64,000 nt of DNA from Clostridium minihomine. GTDB taxonomy: Bacteria > Bacillota > Clostridia > Oscillospirales > Acutalibacteraceae. The position numbers and the translations under genes are program-made. Each line of letters begins with the position of its first letter. Position 1 is the first letter of the stretch. Positions 15,714-24,467 of this stretch are shown in pieces. The DNA lies in contig NZ_OEQH01000002.1 of the NCBI RefSeq assembly GCF_900240385.1, forward strand, positions 1 through 64,000, written 5' to 3'. A model generated the notes under the pieces. That model did no database searches. It was not told where the DNA came from and saw nothing but the letters and a program-made list of their open reading frames with translations.

Positions 15714-16502
15714 ATGAAAATTATTATTACAGCAGGCGGAACAACCGAAAAAATTGATCCGGTCAGAAAAATCAAAAACTCTGCCACCGGAACATTGGGG
15801 AGCCTGATCGCCGAAGCCTTTGTAACGCGGTGCGGCGAAAAAATGGAAAAGATATATTATCTTTGCGAACGAGGCTCTGTCCTGCCTCATCTTCCCTGTG
15901 TTGAAGTGGTTTTTACAGAGGGAGTCGAGCAAGCCAAAGACGCTCTGTCCAACCTTCTGACCACACAAAAAATAGACGCTGTAATTCACTCTATGGCGGT
16001 CAGTGACTATACTGTCGAGCGTTTGACCACCGCTGAAGATCTGGCGGGCTTTCTTGCAAGCAAGCTGTTTCCCTTAAACGGGCAGCAGTTTACAGCCAAA
16101 GATGCTTTGGCCGATTATATTGCCGGTTGCATTCGGGAGAATGACAGGCTGCTGGATCAAAACAGCAAAGTTGGCTCTAACATTCAAAACCTGATGCTTT
16201 CAATGAAACAAACCCCAAAACTAATCAGCCTGATTAAATCCTTGCAGCCATCGGTGGTTCTGGTGGGATTTAAGCTGTTAGACGGCGTAGAAAAGCAACA
16301 GCTTCTGGATGCCGGCTACGGAGTTTTAACGAAGAATTCTTGTGATTTGGTTTTGGCAAATGATCAGACAGAAATCAAAGATGGAAAACACCGGGGTTAT
16401 TTGCTGGCACCGGATAAAAGCTGTGTTCCATTTGAAACCAAAGAGGAAATTGCGGCAGGCATTGCCGACAGAGTGTTGAATTTGATTGAGGCGAGAAAAT
16501 GA
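15714..16502 (+). CDS. coaB: Phosphopantothenate-cysteine ligase (stand-alone CoaB)
   Basis: Joins 4'-phosphopantothenate to cysteine in coenzyme A synthesis. A 262-residue protein beginning MKIIITAGGTTEKIDPVR, the CoaB nucleotide-binding start, with the N-S-x-T-G segment (KNSATGTLG), AVSDY (SMAVSDYTV) and the lysine-bearing TKNSCDLVLAND motif. In most bacteria CoaB is fused behind CoaC; here it is a separate upstream gene, as in streptococci, enterococci and several Clostridia. Its stop overlaps the coaC start by four bases. Two copies of the dispersed promoter element precede it. Confidence 0.93.
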   Translation: MKIIITAGGTTEKIDPVRKIKNSATGTLGSLIAEAFVTRCGEKMEKIYYLCERGSVLPHLPCVEVVFTEGVEQAKDALSNLLTTQKIDAVIHSMAVSDYTVERLTTAEDLAGFLASKLFPLNGQQFTAKDALADYIAGCIRENDRLLDQNSKVGSNIQNLMLSMKQTPKLISLIKSLQPSVVLVGFKLLDGVEKQQLLDAGYGVLTKNSCDLVLANDQTEIKDGKHRGYLLAPDKSCVPFETKEEIAAGIADRVLNLIEARK

Positions 16503-17038
16503 AAAATATTATTTTAGGCGTCACCGGCAGCATTGCCGCCTACAAAGCGGCTGACATTGTAAATGTTTTGACCAAAGACGGATATAATGTGGACGTAATA
16601 ATGACAAAAGGCGGCATGGCTTTTATTACCCCTTTGACATTGCAGTCACTTTCTAAAAACCGGGTGTATACCGAAGTATTTCAGGAAGATTATCCCCGAG
16701 AAATCAAGCATATTTCGTTGGCCAAAAAGGCCGATCTTCTGCTGATAGCCCCGGCTTCCGCCGATATCATCGGCAAAATGGCAAACGGAATTGCCGATGA
16801 TATGCTTTCTTCTGTGGTTTTGGCCATCAAAGATATTCCCCGCTATATTGCGCCCGCAATGAATACCAATATGTATGAAAATCCCATTGTTCAAGATAAC
16901 CTGGCCCGGCTGAAAAAATATGGGTTTCAAATCATCGAGCCGAAAGAAGCCCGTTTGGCTTGCGGCGATTTGGGCAAGGGTGCCATGGCCGATGTGGATG
17001 TAATTATCCAAACCGTAAAAAAGTGTTTTGAAGGCTAA
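16499..17038 (+). CDS. coaC: Phosphopantothenoylcysteine decarboxylase (CoaC)
   Basis: Flavoprotein of 179 residues that decarboxylates 4'-phosphopantothenoylcysteine, the step after CoaB. Seen: GVTGSIAAYKAADIV (FMN site), ISLAKKADLLLIAPASADIIGKMANGIADD (active-site His replaced in order by HISLAKKAD, with the family His retained), and PAMNTNMYENPIVQDNL (the PxMNxxMW-type substrate motif). Starts in the ATGA overlap with coaB, so the two are translationally coupled. Family length is normal. Confidence 0.93.
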   Translation: MKNIILGVTGSIAAYKAADIVNVLTKDGYNVDVIMTKGGMAFITPLTLQSLSKNRVYTEVFQEDYPREIKHISLAKKADLLLIAPASADIIGKMANGIADDMLSSVVLAIKDIPRYIAPAMNTNMYENPIVQDNLARLKKYGFQIIEPKEARLACGDLGKGAMADVDVIIQTVKKCFEG

Positions 17039-17140
17039 TAAGAAGTTCTAAATCCTGTGATAGTTTTAAAGGCTTGCACACCAAAGCCCGTGCCCATGTT
17101 TTGTCCAAAGAATGGAACACAAAGCACAGAAATTGGACTC

Positions 17141-17169
17141 TTGTTTTTTGCCCGGCTCTATAGTACAAT
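17141..17169 (+). promoter_or_regulatory. Promoter of the efflux leader
   Basis: TTGTTT (17141-17146) and TACAAT (17164-17169) with 17 bases between, upstream of the 42-codon leader frame and the MFS gene. Confidence 0.6.
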
Positions 17170-17203
17170 AAAAACAATTTGAAACGAAAGGAGGGTTTTC
17201 AGT

Positions 17204-17332
17204 ATGATTTGTGGTTTTGCCGGAATGAAATTGGCCGTTTGCCGTATAATGCCTGTTTCCTATTCCTATCGGGACAGGTGCGCCCATTTTTCATTTGTTA
17301 TCATTCCGGAGAAGGCACAAAGGTACTGCTGA
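17204..17332 (+). CDS. Candidate 42-residue leader peptide of the MFS gene
   Basis: A short frame starting MICGFAGMKLAVCRIMPVSY and ending in QRYC, with an excellent ribosome site (AAAGGAGGG, eight bases from ATG). It has no recognised domain. It ends 24 bases before a strong intrinsic terminator that precedes the MFS efflux gene. Macrolide efflux and several ribosome-protection genes use such leaders: drug-stalled ribosomes change folding and allow readthrough. The function is inferred from position only. Confidence 0.5.
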   Translation: MICGFAGMKLAVCRIMPVSYSYRDRCAHFSFVIIPEKAQRYC

Positions 17333-17356
17333 TCCTCGTTTACCCCAAATGGGAAG

Positions 17357-17389
17357 GCGACAGCGGCTTTTTGCCCTGTCGCTTTTTTT
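17357..17389 (+). terminator. Attenuator-type terminator in the MFS leader
   Basis: GCGACAG pairs with CTGTCGC, with an inner GGC/GCC pair, followed by seven T. It lies between the leader peptide and the MFS start, so default termination would keep the pump off. Confidence 0.85.
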
Positions 17390-17428
17390 GCGCCTTTCTC
17401 CTTTTTATGAAGAAAGGAAAATTCTTAT

Positions 17429-18664
17429 ATGAAAAAAAACAAACCGGAAACATCTGCCTGGAAAAAGCGGGCCGGCCTGTTTCTATTTAGTCAAAATATA
17501 TCTCTCTTTGGCTCCTCGGTAGTAGGATTCTCCATCATCTGGCACATTACCCTGACCACATCTTCCGGCACATGGCTGATGCTTTCAACCATCTGCTCTG
17601 TACTGCCGCAGGTATTGGTGTCTTTATTTGGGGGTGTTTGGGCCGATCGATATAGCCGCAAGCATCTTATCCTGTTGTCCGACTCCTTTATTGCTTTGGC
17701 CACTTTGGCACTGGCAATTGCTTTTCTGCTGGGATTTGATTCTTTGGAACTGCTGTTGATGATTTCCGCTGTACGTTCTATCGGGGCTGGTGTACAAACG
17801 CCCGCTGTGGGCGCAATTTATCCCCAATTGGTGCCACAGGAACATTTAACCAAAGTACAGGGAATCAACCAAACTTTAAATTCGACTTTAATGCTTTTGG
17901 CTCCGGCCGCCGGTGGCCTTATCCTTGGCTGGGTTGGAATTGTGGGGGCCTTTTTTGTGGATGTAATTACTGCAGCCCTGGCAGTTTGTGTGATGAGCCG
18001 CATAGAAGTGGAAAAAATAGAGCCGCAAAGCGAATCTCATTCCATATGGATGGATTTAAGAAGTGGCGTAGAATACGCTTTTGGGCACCCGATGCTTCGC
18101 CGTATTCTGATTTGTTACCTGTTTTCTTTTTTCTTGATTACACCGGCTGCCGTGCTTTCCCCCCTGATGGTGGAACGCACCTTTGGCAGTGAAATTTGGC
18201 GGCTGACCGCCAATGAAATGATCTGGACACTGGGTGCTCTGTTCGGGGGAGTGTTTGTTTCGGTAAAAGGACAGTTTCAAAATAAAGTAAAAACAGTTTC
18301 CCTTTGCCTGATGGCTTTCGGAGTATTGTTCGGGTTGTTGGGATTATCTTGGAACTTTATTTCATTTCTGGCCTTTATGGGAATTGCGGGATTCTTCCTG
18401 CCGCCCATGAGCACTGCCCAAACAGTACACATTCAGGAAATAACCAGACCCGAAATGCTGGGCAGGGTATTCTCTATGGTGCAGATTATCACAGCCAGCG
18501 CAATGCCGGCAGCCATTTTATTGTTCGGCCCTTTGGCTGACGTAGTCAGCGTAGAATCGATTCTTCTAGTCAGCGGATTCTTTCTGGCATTGGTAGGATT
18601 TCTATATGGCCGAGGCAGCCAAACACAAATTGATATGAAAATTCCGCCCAGCGAATCGTTTTAG
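17429..18664 (+). CDS. MFS efflux transporter (Mef/Tet(P)-like)
   Basis: A 411-residue, 12-helix major facilitator. Motif A appears as GGVWADRYSRKHLILLSD between helices 2 and 3; the second half contains GALFGGVFVSV and PPMSTAQTVHIQEITRPEMLGRVFSM. The pattern matches the MFS_3 group that includes macrolide (Mef) and tetracycline exporters, plus many pumps of unknown drug. AAAGGAA precedes the ATG. The promoter, leader peptide and terminator upstream imply induction by relief of attenuation, as for antibiotic-responsive pumps. Actual drug specificity cannot be inferred. Confidence 0.85.
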   Translation: MKKNKPETSAWKKRAGLFLFSQNISLFGSSVVGFSIIWHITLTTSSGTWLMLSTICSVLPQVLVSLFGGVWADRYSRKHLILLSDSFIALATLALAIAFLLGFDSLELLLMISAVRSIGAGVQTPAVGAIYPQLVPQEHLTKVQGINQTLNSTLMLLAPAAGGLILGWVGIVGAFFVDVITAALAVCVMSRIEVEKIEPQSESHSIWMDLRSGVEYAFGHPMLRRILICYLFSFFLITPAAVLSPLMVERTFGSEIWRLTANEMIWTLGALFGGVFVSVKGQFQNKVKTVSLCLMAFGVLFGLLGLSWNFISFLAFMGIAGFFLPPMSTAQTVHIQEITRPEMLGRVFSMVQIITASAMPAAILLFGPLADVVSVESILLVSGFFLALVGFLYGRGSQTQIDMKIPPSESF

Positions 18665-18693
18665 AAAAACACACTTAGAATTATTTTAGAGCA

Positions 18694-18736
18694 AAGCAGA
18701 GAAATCCTGCAGAAATCCGCCGGATTCCTCTGCCAA
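18694..18736 (+). other. Hairpin downstream of the MFS gene
   Basis: GCAGAG...CTCTGC with an inner AATCC/GGATT stem lies 30 bases after the stop. There is no good T-run, so termination efficiency is uncertain. Confidence 0.45.
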
Positions 18737-18872
18737 AGCAAACTTTATAGCAATTCATGTGACTGGCAGAAAAATCGAAAACTAACCCCTGACTTTTCCA
18801 CATGGCTTTATAACAGGTATTTCAAATTTCTTTTTCAATAAAAGGGAAGAAAAAACGGAGGGAGCCTTTCAA

Positions 18873-19202
18873 ATGAACTTTGAATATTGTAAAATCGAAA
18901 TTTTTATTCCCCACACCCATTTGGCCGTCCTTCAGGATGCTTTGCAGCGGGTGGACGCCGGACATATTGGCAGCTACGACTGCTGCCTTTCCTATTATGA
19001 AGTAACGGGGTGCTGGCGTCCGCTGAAAGGCAGCCAGCCGTACCTCGGAACAGAAAACACCATTTCTTCTGAAACGGAATATAAGGTAGAGGTTATCTGC
19101 AAAATGGAAAAAACAGAAGAAACCATAGCAGCGATTAAAAAAGTTCACCCTTATGAAGTGCCCGTTATCAACGCAATTCCGCTTTACAAAATTTCATTTT
19201 AA
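18873..19202 (+). CDS. NIF3/YqfO-type PII-like domain protein
   Basis: A 109-residue stand-alone version of the CutA/PII-like domain found inserted in YqfO/NIF3 proteins. Typical features: CKIEIFIPHTHLAVLQDAL at the start, the loop VDAGHIGSYDCC, GCWRPLKGSQPYLG, and the end IKKVHPYEVPVINAIPLYK, where HPYEEP is the usual form. It probably forms a trimer and binds a metal or small ligand; its cellular role is unknown. GGAGGGAG precedes the ATG. It lies in its own unit, ending at a shared terminator. Confidence 0.8.
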   Translation: MNFEYCKIEIFIPHTHLAVLQDALQRVDAGHIGSYDCCLSYYEVTGCWRPLKGSQPYLGTENTISSETEYKVEVICKMEKTEETIAAIKKVHPYEVPVINAIPLYKISF

Positions 19203-19369
19203 ATCTTCCAACCACAGAGAATCGTGTTTTTTCGTGCAGTTTGGCCGGGCACCTTTCCAGCGTTTATGCAGAGGGATGAAATTGAACTGTCTTGAATCTG
19301 TCTTGTTCAAACACAGCAAAGAATCATACTGCCCCCTGCGAACTGGTCTCATAAAATGATTTTATAATC

Positions 19370-19419
19370 AAAAAACCTTGCGCATTACCCTAAAATTGGG
19401 AACTGCACAAGGTTTTTTT
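19370..19419. terminator. Convergent bidirectional terminator
   Basis: AAAAAACCTTG...CAAGGTTTTTTT with an interrupted inner stem lies between two genes facing each other. Confidence 0.85.
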
Positions 19420-19501
19420 GATTGTTACAAACCTCATTCTCTGACCATTATGAGAAGCAAATCAATTTTAACTGGGTTTAAAAAAGCATTTCTCTTAAAA
19501 A

Positions 19502-20215
19502 TCACTCTAACGGGAAAAGACTTGTAAAGTCTTGTGTTTGAACCACCTTCGACACATACAATTGCCCCTCCGTATTCACATCCGCATAAAAGACTTCCTT
19601 AAAATCGTCAATGCCCATCGGCTTTAGTTGAGAGGCCAGCCAGTTTCTGTCCTTTTTTAATTGGCACAGGTTTCTGTCATAAACCTGCCCTTCCATAATC
19701 AGCGGTATGGATAAGCCTTTGGATGCCGTGCCGATTTTCATATCAGATGGGGTCAGGGGAAGAAACTGGGCTTTTTTCAGCACACTGATATTTCCGCTGC
19801 CTTCCACAATCGCATATTCTACCTCATTGAGATCAAATATCCCCTGTTCTCTTAGCGCCATCAACACATGCTCTAACGGATATTTGAGCCGCTCCATATT
19901 TTCTCTCAAAAATTGTCCGTTTTGAATGATCACCGTTGGCCCAAAGGTCAGTTTTCCGGCTATTTTCTTATGATGAATTAATATATTGCTGACAAAATAT
20001 TGTAAAGCAACCATTACAATCACAGAAAACAGCACCGGAAGATGTGGAATCTCTGGCTCAGAAATATCGGCCCCGATGACGCTTCCGATGACTAAAATGG
20101 TTAAAAAATCGTAAACGGGCAGTTCACCGATTTTTCGCCGGCCCGTTTTTAAAGTCAGCAATAAAATCAGTGCCATTACAGATATAATTCTTAACGCTAC
20201 AACTACATACAGCAT
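19502..20215 (-). CDS. DUF421/YetF-family membrane protein
   Basis: 237 residues. Three predicted membrane helices lie in the first 90 residues (the first is VVALRIISVMALILLLTL), followed by a conserved soluble DUF421 domain with GPTVIIQNGQFLRENMERLKYPLEHVLMALREQGIFDLNEVEYAIVE and SVLKK. The family includes the Bacillus YetF/YdfR-type proteins associated with spores and membranes; the biochemical role is not established. The extra C-terminal segment (about 150-237) is the second half of the family fold. It is a single-gene unit with a terminator on the far side. Confidence 0.85.
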   Translation of the reverse strand: MLYVVVALRIISVMALILLLTLKTGRRKIGELPVYDFLTILVIGSVIGADISEPEIPHLPVLFSVIVMVALQYFVSNILIHHKKIAGKLTFGPTVIIQNGQFLRENMERLKYPLEHVLMALREQGIFDLNEVEYAIVEGSGNISVLKKAQFLPLTPSDMKIGTASKGLSIPLIMEGQVYDRNLCQLKKDRNWLASQLKPMGIDDFKEVFYADVNTEGQLYVSKVVQTQDFTSLFPLE

Positions 20216-20370
20216 CTTTTCCTACCTTATGTTTTTTATTATCCTTGCCCGAATCGGCCAAAATTATCAATACGCAGATTCGTTGGTTTTATTCTGTTTA
20301 GCCAATGTTTTCATAGCATTTTATGGCGCCTTTCCCAAAACAACGCCAAAGAAAGAATTCTTTTCCCATA

Positions 20371-20406
20371 AAAAGGCTGGCGAAGCAAAATTGCTTCGCC
20401 AGCCTT
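20371..20406 (-). terminator. Terminator of the collagen-like gene
   Basis: A perfect 16-bp stem (AAGGCTGGCGAAGCAA and complement, two-base loop) is followed on the minus strand by TTTTT. Confidence 0.92.
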
Positions 20407-20427
20407 AGTCAAGGGTTAATCCCCCAT

Positions 20428-21648
<1,221 letters not shown>

Positions 21649-21705
21649 TTAAATCATATGCAATTGCTTTGCGTTGGTTGCATTGGACGATTTCTGTATT
21701 TGGCT

Positions 21706-21758
21706 AAAAAAGCAAACCGAAAAACTCGGGAAAATTCCCGGATTCCGGTTTGCTTTTT
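21706..21758 (-). terminator. Terminator of the beta-lactamase-fold gene
   Basis: Outer AAAGCAAACCG/CGGTTTGCTTT and inner CGGGAA/TTCCCG stems are followed on the minus strand by a T-run. Confidence 0.85.
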
Positions 21759-21821
21759 GAAATGAATTCTTTTCTCGCACAGAAACGGCTTTTACCAATC
21801 CTGTAATTTTTTATAAACAGA

Positions 21822-22610
21822 TTATTGAGAAACCGATGCTTTTTTCAGCATTTGCTCCCATACGATTTTTGAAACGATTCCAATCAATTCCCGACCTTCT
21901 TTATTGGTCGGATTGTCTTTGGTCAAAACCACAATCAGATAAGGATGCTTTGGCAGAAACACAATTCCTACATCGTGTTCCAAATAATCCAAATCCCCGC
22001 ATTTATGAGCAATTTCTAAGTCTTCCGGCAGGTAAAGCTGAAGCCGCCCCGTTTGCTGCTGACGTTTTAACAGATCCATCATCAACCGGCTCATGGAAGC
22101 GTCCACACACTGCTCCCGATAGATTTTCTCCAAAATCAGAGCCAAATCCCGCGCACAGGTAAAATTATCTTTACCCAACTTTTTTGCCTGAGAATCCATC
22201 ATCCGACGCTCCAGCACCGTCTGTTTCATTCCCAACGCATTGGCCGTGGAATTGATTTCCTCCATCCCCAAGCGGTCGATTAAAATGTTGGTCGCCGTGT
22301 TGTCACTGACAATAATCATCAGCGTTAAAAGTTCTTCCAAAGCAATCTGATGGCCTGAACGAAGCTCTTTTAAAATACCATCTCCGCCGGTTTTCATATC
22401 CGGTGTCATCGTCACCAAATCGTCCAGCGACATCTGTCCATCACGCACTTTTTCCAGCAAACAGGCCATGATGACCAGCTTAATGGTGCTGGCTGATGGA
22501 AAAACAGCATCGGCATTGATTACTGCAGTTGTTCCGTCTGTCAGATCCTGCACCCAAACCGCAGCCTCCCCGGGCTGTGCATTTAGGTATTCCCGCAGCA
22601 TTTGTTCCAT
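21822..22610 (-). CDS. Class A beta-lactamase-fold serine hydrolase, no export signal
   Basis: 262 residues with the three active-site elements of the class A/PBP fold: SASTIK (Ser-x-x-Lys), SDN in VSDNTATN, and HKCGDL at the KTG position, where Cys replaces Thr. The omega-loop Glu166-xx-Leu-Asn of true class A enzymes is not evident; the segment reads RRMMDSQAKKLGKDN. No signal peptide is present from the ATG at 22610 (GGAG upstream), so it is predicted cytosolic. It is probably an esterase or amidase of this large clostridial group rather than a resistance enzyme. It lies 43 bases downstream of the transporter gene and may be co-transcribed with it. Confidence 0.82.
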   Translation of the reverse strand: MEQMLREYLNAQPGEAAVWVQDLTDGTTAVINADAVFPSASTIKLVIMACLLEKVRDGQMSLDDLVTMTPDMKTGGDGILKELRSGHQIALEELLTLMIIVSDNTATNILIDRLGMEEINSTANALGMKQTVLERRMMDSQAKKLGKDNFTCARDLALILEKIYREQCVDASMSRLMMDLLKRQQQTGRLQLYLPEDLEIAHKCGDLDYLEHDVGIVFLPKHPYLIVVLTKDNPTNKEGRELIGIVSKIVWEQMLKKASVSQ

Positions 22611-22653
22611 TGCAACCACTCCTTTTCTTCCGTTTGATATCAATCAGGCTTTC

Positions 22654-23949
22654 TCACCCAAACAAAGAACGAATAAACACATAAATAATGCAGCAAATCG
22701 CTACCGTTACACCGAACTTCACCATGTTTTTCATATCTTTGGAGCGTGCCAAACCCATTTGCCCCAGCATATCCGCTTCGGGATAAGCAAAGGAAGTAAT
22801 CTGAGAAGCAACCAGCAGAATGGTGCCCCAAAGGGTAGCCGAAACACCCAGATTTTCTACCAAAGGCTTAAACATGCTGTCCAGAAGAATAGATTCTGCT
22901 GTAGCAGCACCGCTGATGCCGAACACGCCTGTCAATGTGGTAACTGCCGAAAAGCTCACGATGCTGTTGGATTGAAACAGCGGGGTCAGAAGATTTACCA
23001 GTTCATCAAAAGCACCGGCTTCGGTGATAAAGTTAATAAAAGGAGTAAACAGGACAAACATGATGAACAACCAAACCATTTTTGCTGCGCCGTCGATCAT
23101 CTCATCAAATAATTTGTTCAGCGAAAGTCCGCCTGCAATGCCGGTTAAAACCGCTGTAACAGAAATGACCATAATGGCATAAGACGATCCCGCCTGCAGA
23201 TAAATTCCATATCCAATTAAAACCGCCATACAGGTAAAAAAGACTGTAGTAGCACGTTTGGATTGCGGTGTAGCTATGTATTCCATGTTGACTTCTTCCA
23301 CATCGGTATAAGCATAAATCCCCTTGGTTTTTTTCTGAATCCGCAATGCCATAAAATAAGTAACAACCCAGCAAATGGCCGCCACAGGCAGCCCCACACC
23401 GGTGACATAGGTTCCATAACTCATATGGGTCAGTTCCATAATCGTAATTACCTGTGGGGAATAAGGCCCGATAAACAAACCGGTCATGCCCGCCCCCATC
23501 AGGACGGCCGCCATGGTGGAAGGGGTAAGGCCAATCATTGCCACCATCGGAATGATCATCGGTGCAATAATAGCGTTGGCTCCGGCCAGAGTTCCCAGCA
23601 GTGCTACCACAACAATTGAGGTTGCCATGGTGGCAAGAACCGCCTTCTTTTCGGTATTAATGCCGATTTTCTTAGTGAAAGCATAGATGATAAACTCTGC
23701 CACACCCGTAGCCCGCAGCACTGCGCCCAGCGCCGAACCCAGCATGATGATAAAACCAATCAGACCCAAAAAGGATCCCAAAGCATCCCCCAAGATGCCA
23801 CCCATTTCAGAAAAGGATTGCTGCGTCATAATGGCGCTGAGCACCACGCAAATCACTACGTTAAGAACCGGGTGGATATCCCGGAATGCCAACACAATGT
23901 AAAGAACCAAAGGGATTAATGCAAAAAGCGGGGAAAGACCAAAAATCAT
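22654..23949 (-). CDS. Ion-transporter-superfamily permease (NhaC/CitMHS-like)
   Basis: 431 residues and about 11-12 membrane helices, with the two-fold organisation of ion-transporter (IT) superfamily carriers: re-entrant Gly/Ala-rich segments TLAGANAIIAPMIIPMVAMIG in the first half and FGISGAATAESILLDSMF in the second. Similar proteins are annotated as Na+/H+ antiporters, short-chain fatty-acid or citrate-type carriers. The substrate is not assigned. ATG at 23949 follows AAAGGGG. A long structured leader lies upstream. The adjacent serine hydrolase suggests a hydrolyse-and-transport pair (inference). Confidence 0.8.
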   Translation of the reverse strand: MIFGLSPLFALIPLVLYIVLAFRDIHPVLNVVICVVLSAIMTQQSFSEMGGILGDALGSFLGLIGFIIMLGSALGAVLRATGVAEFIIYAFTKKIGINTEKKAVLATMATSIVVVALLGTLAGANAIIAPMIIPMVAMIGLTPSTMAAVLMGAGMTGLFIGPYSPQVITIMELTHMSYGTYVTGVGLPVAAICWVVTYFMALRIQKKTKGIYAYTDVEEVNMEYIATPQSKRATTVFFTCMAVLIGYGIYLQAGSSYAIMVISVTAVLTGIAGGLSLNKLFDEMIDGAAKMVWLFIMFVLFTPFINFITEAGAFDELVNLLTPLFQSNSIVSFSAVTTLTGVFGISGAATAESILLDSMFKPLVENLGVSATLWGTILLVASQITSFAYPEADMLGQMGLARSKDMKNMVKFGVTVAICCIIYVFIRSLFG

Positions 23950-24078
23950 TTTAATACACCCCTTTCTATGAACAAAGTAATAAGAATCAAAAGGAATCAA
24001 AAAATTTGGCTTTCATTGGCGCATCAAACAAAAAAGAACTCAGACTTTCATTTCTTAGGTTGCCGTTGTATTCGGGAG

Positions 24079-24102
24079 TCAGGGACAGAGAATTGCTTTC
24101 AT
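24079..24102 (-). CDS. Possible 7-residue leader peptide
   Basis: ATG-AAA-GCA-ATT-CTC-TGT-CCC-TGA encodes MKAILCP with AAAGGAG nine bases upstream. It lies after the leader terminator and about 130 bases ahead of the transporter. Such a micro-frame could be a translational leader or chance. Confidence 0.3.
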   Translation of the reverse strand: MKAILCP

Positions 24103-24191
24103 GAATTTTCTCTCCTTTCTTCTTTCGTTTTGTGTTGATTTGCCCAAACGGCTGTATTTCCACCCCCTGTCTTTACTAGCCGCAAACTGAA

Positions 24192-24242
24192 TAAAAAAGA
24201 ATGGGATCCCATTGGTATAAAAACACCAACGGGATCCCATTT
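24192..24242 (-). terminator. Leader terminator of the transporter operon
   Basis: On the minus strand, AATGGGATCCC, TTGGT and their complements form a 16-bp interrupted hairpin followed by CTTTTTTATT. It lies between a consensus promoter and the transporter, so it acts as an attenuator unless antiterminated. No T-box or known riboswitch core was recognised. Confidence 0.75.
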
Positions 24243-24247
24243 CCGTG

Positions 24248-24273
24248 GTAAGGAGCGAAAAAACTATCCTTAC
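24248..24273 (-). other. Upstream leader hairpin of the transporter
   Basis: GTAAGGA pairs with TCCTTAC around a 12-base loop just before the terminator hairpin. It could compete with or sense a signal for the terminator. Confidence 0.5.
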
Positions 24274-24298
24274 GCAAAAAATAAAGCCGTTATCAAAA

Positions 24299-24327
24299 AT
24301 AGTAGCAGACAATTCATACAATGTCAA
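24299..24327 (-). promoter_or_regulatory. Consensus promoter of the transporter operon
   Basis: TTGACA (24322-24327) and TACTAT (24299-24304) on the minus strand, 17 bases apart. The transcript would carry a leader of about 350 bases before the transporter start. Confidence 0.8.
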
Positions 24328-24467
24328 TAAAAAACGATGAAAATGTATTTTTTCGATGTTTTTCGATATAAAGCTTCATAAATACAAAATACAAGTGGTT
24401 ATAACAGCGTCCTATTCCGAAAAAACAGCAGTGAAATCACATCTGATTTAAAATAGATTTCCCTCTG

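Noticed and set aside
17179-17490. 103-codon frame (plus) through the MFS leader
   Set aside because: Lies out of frame with the better-supported 42-codon leader, reads through the terminator and into the MFS gene in another frame; no proper start.
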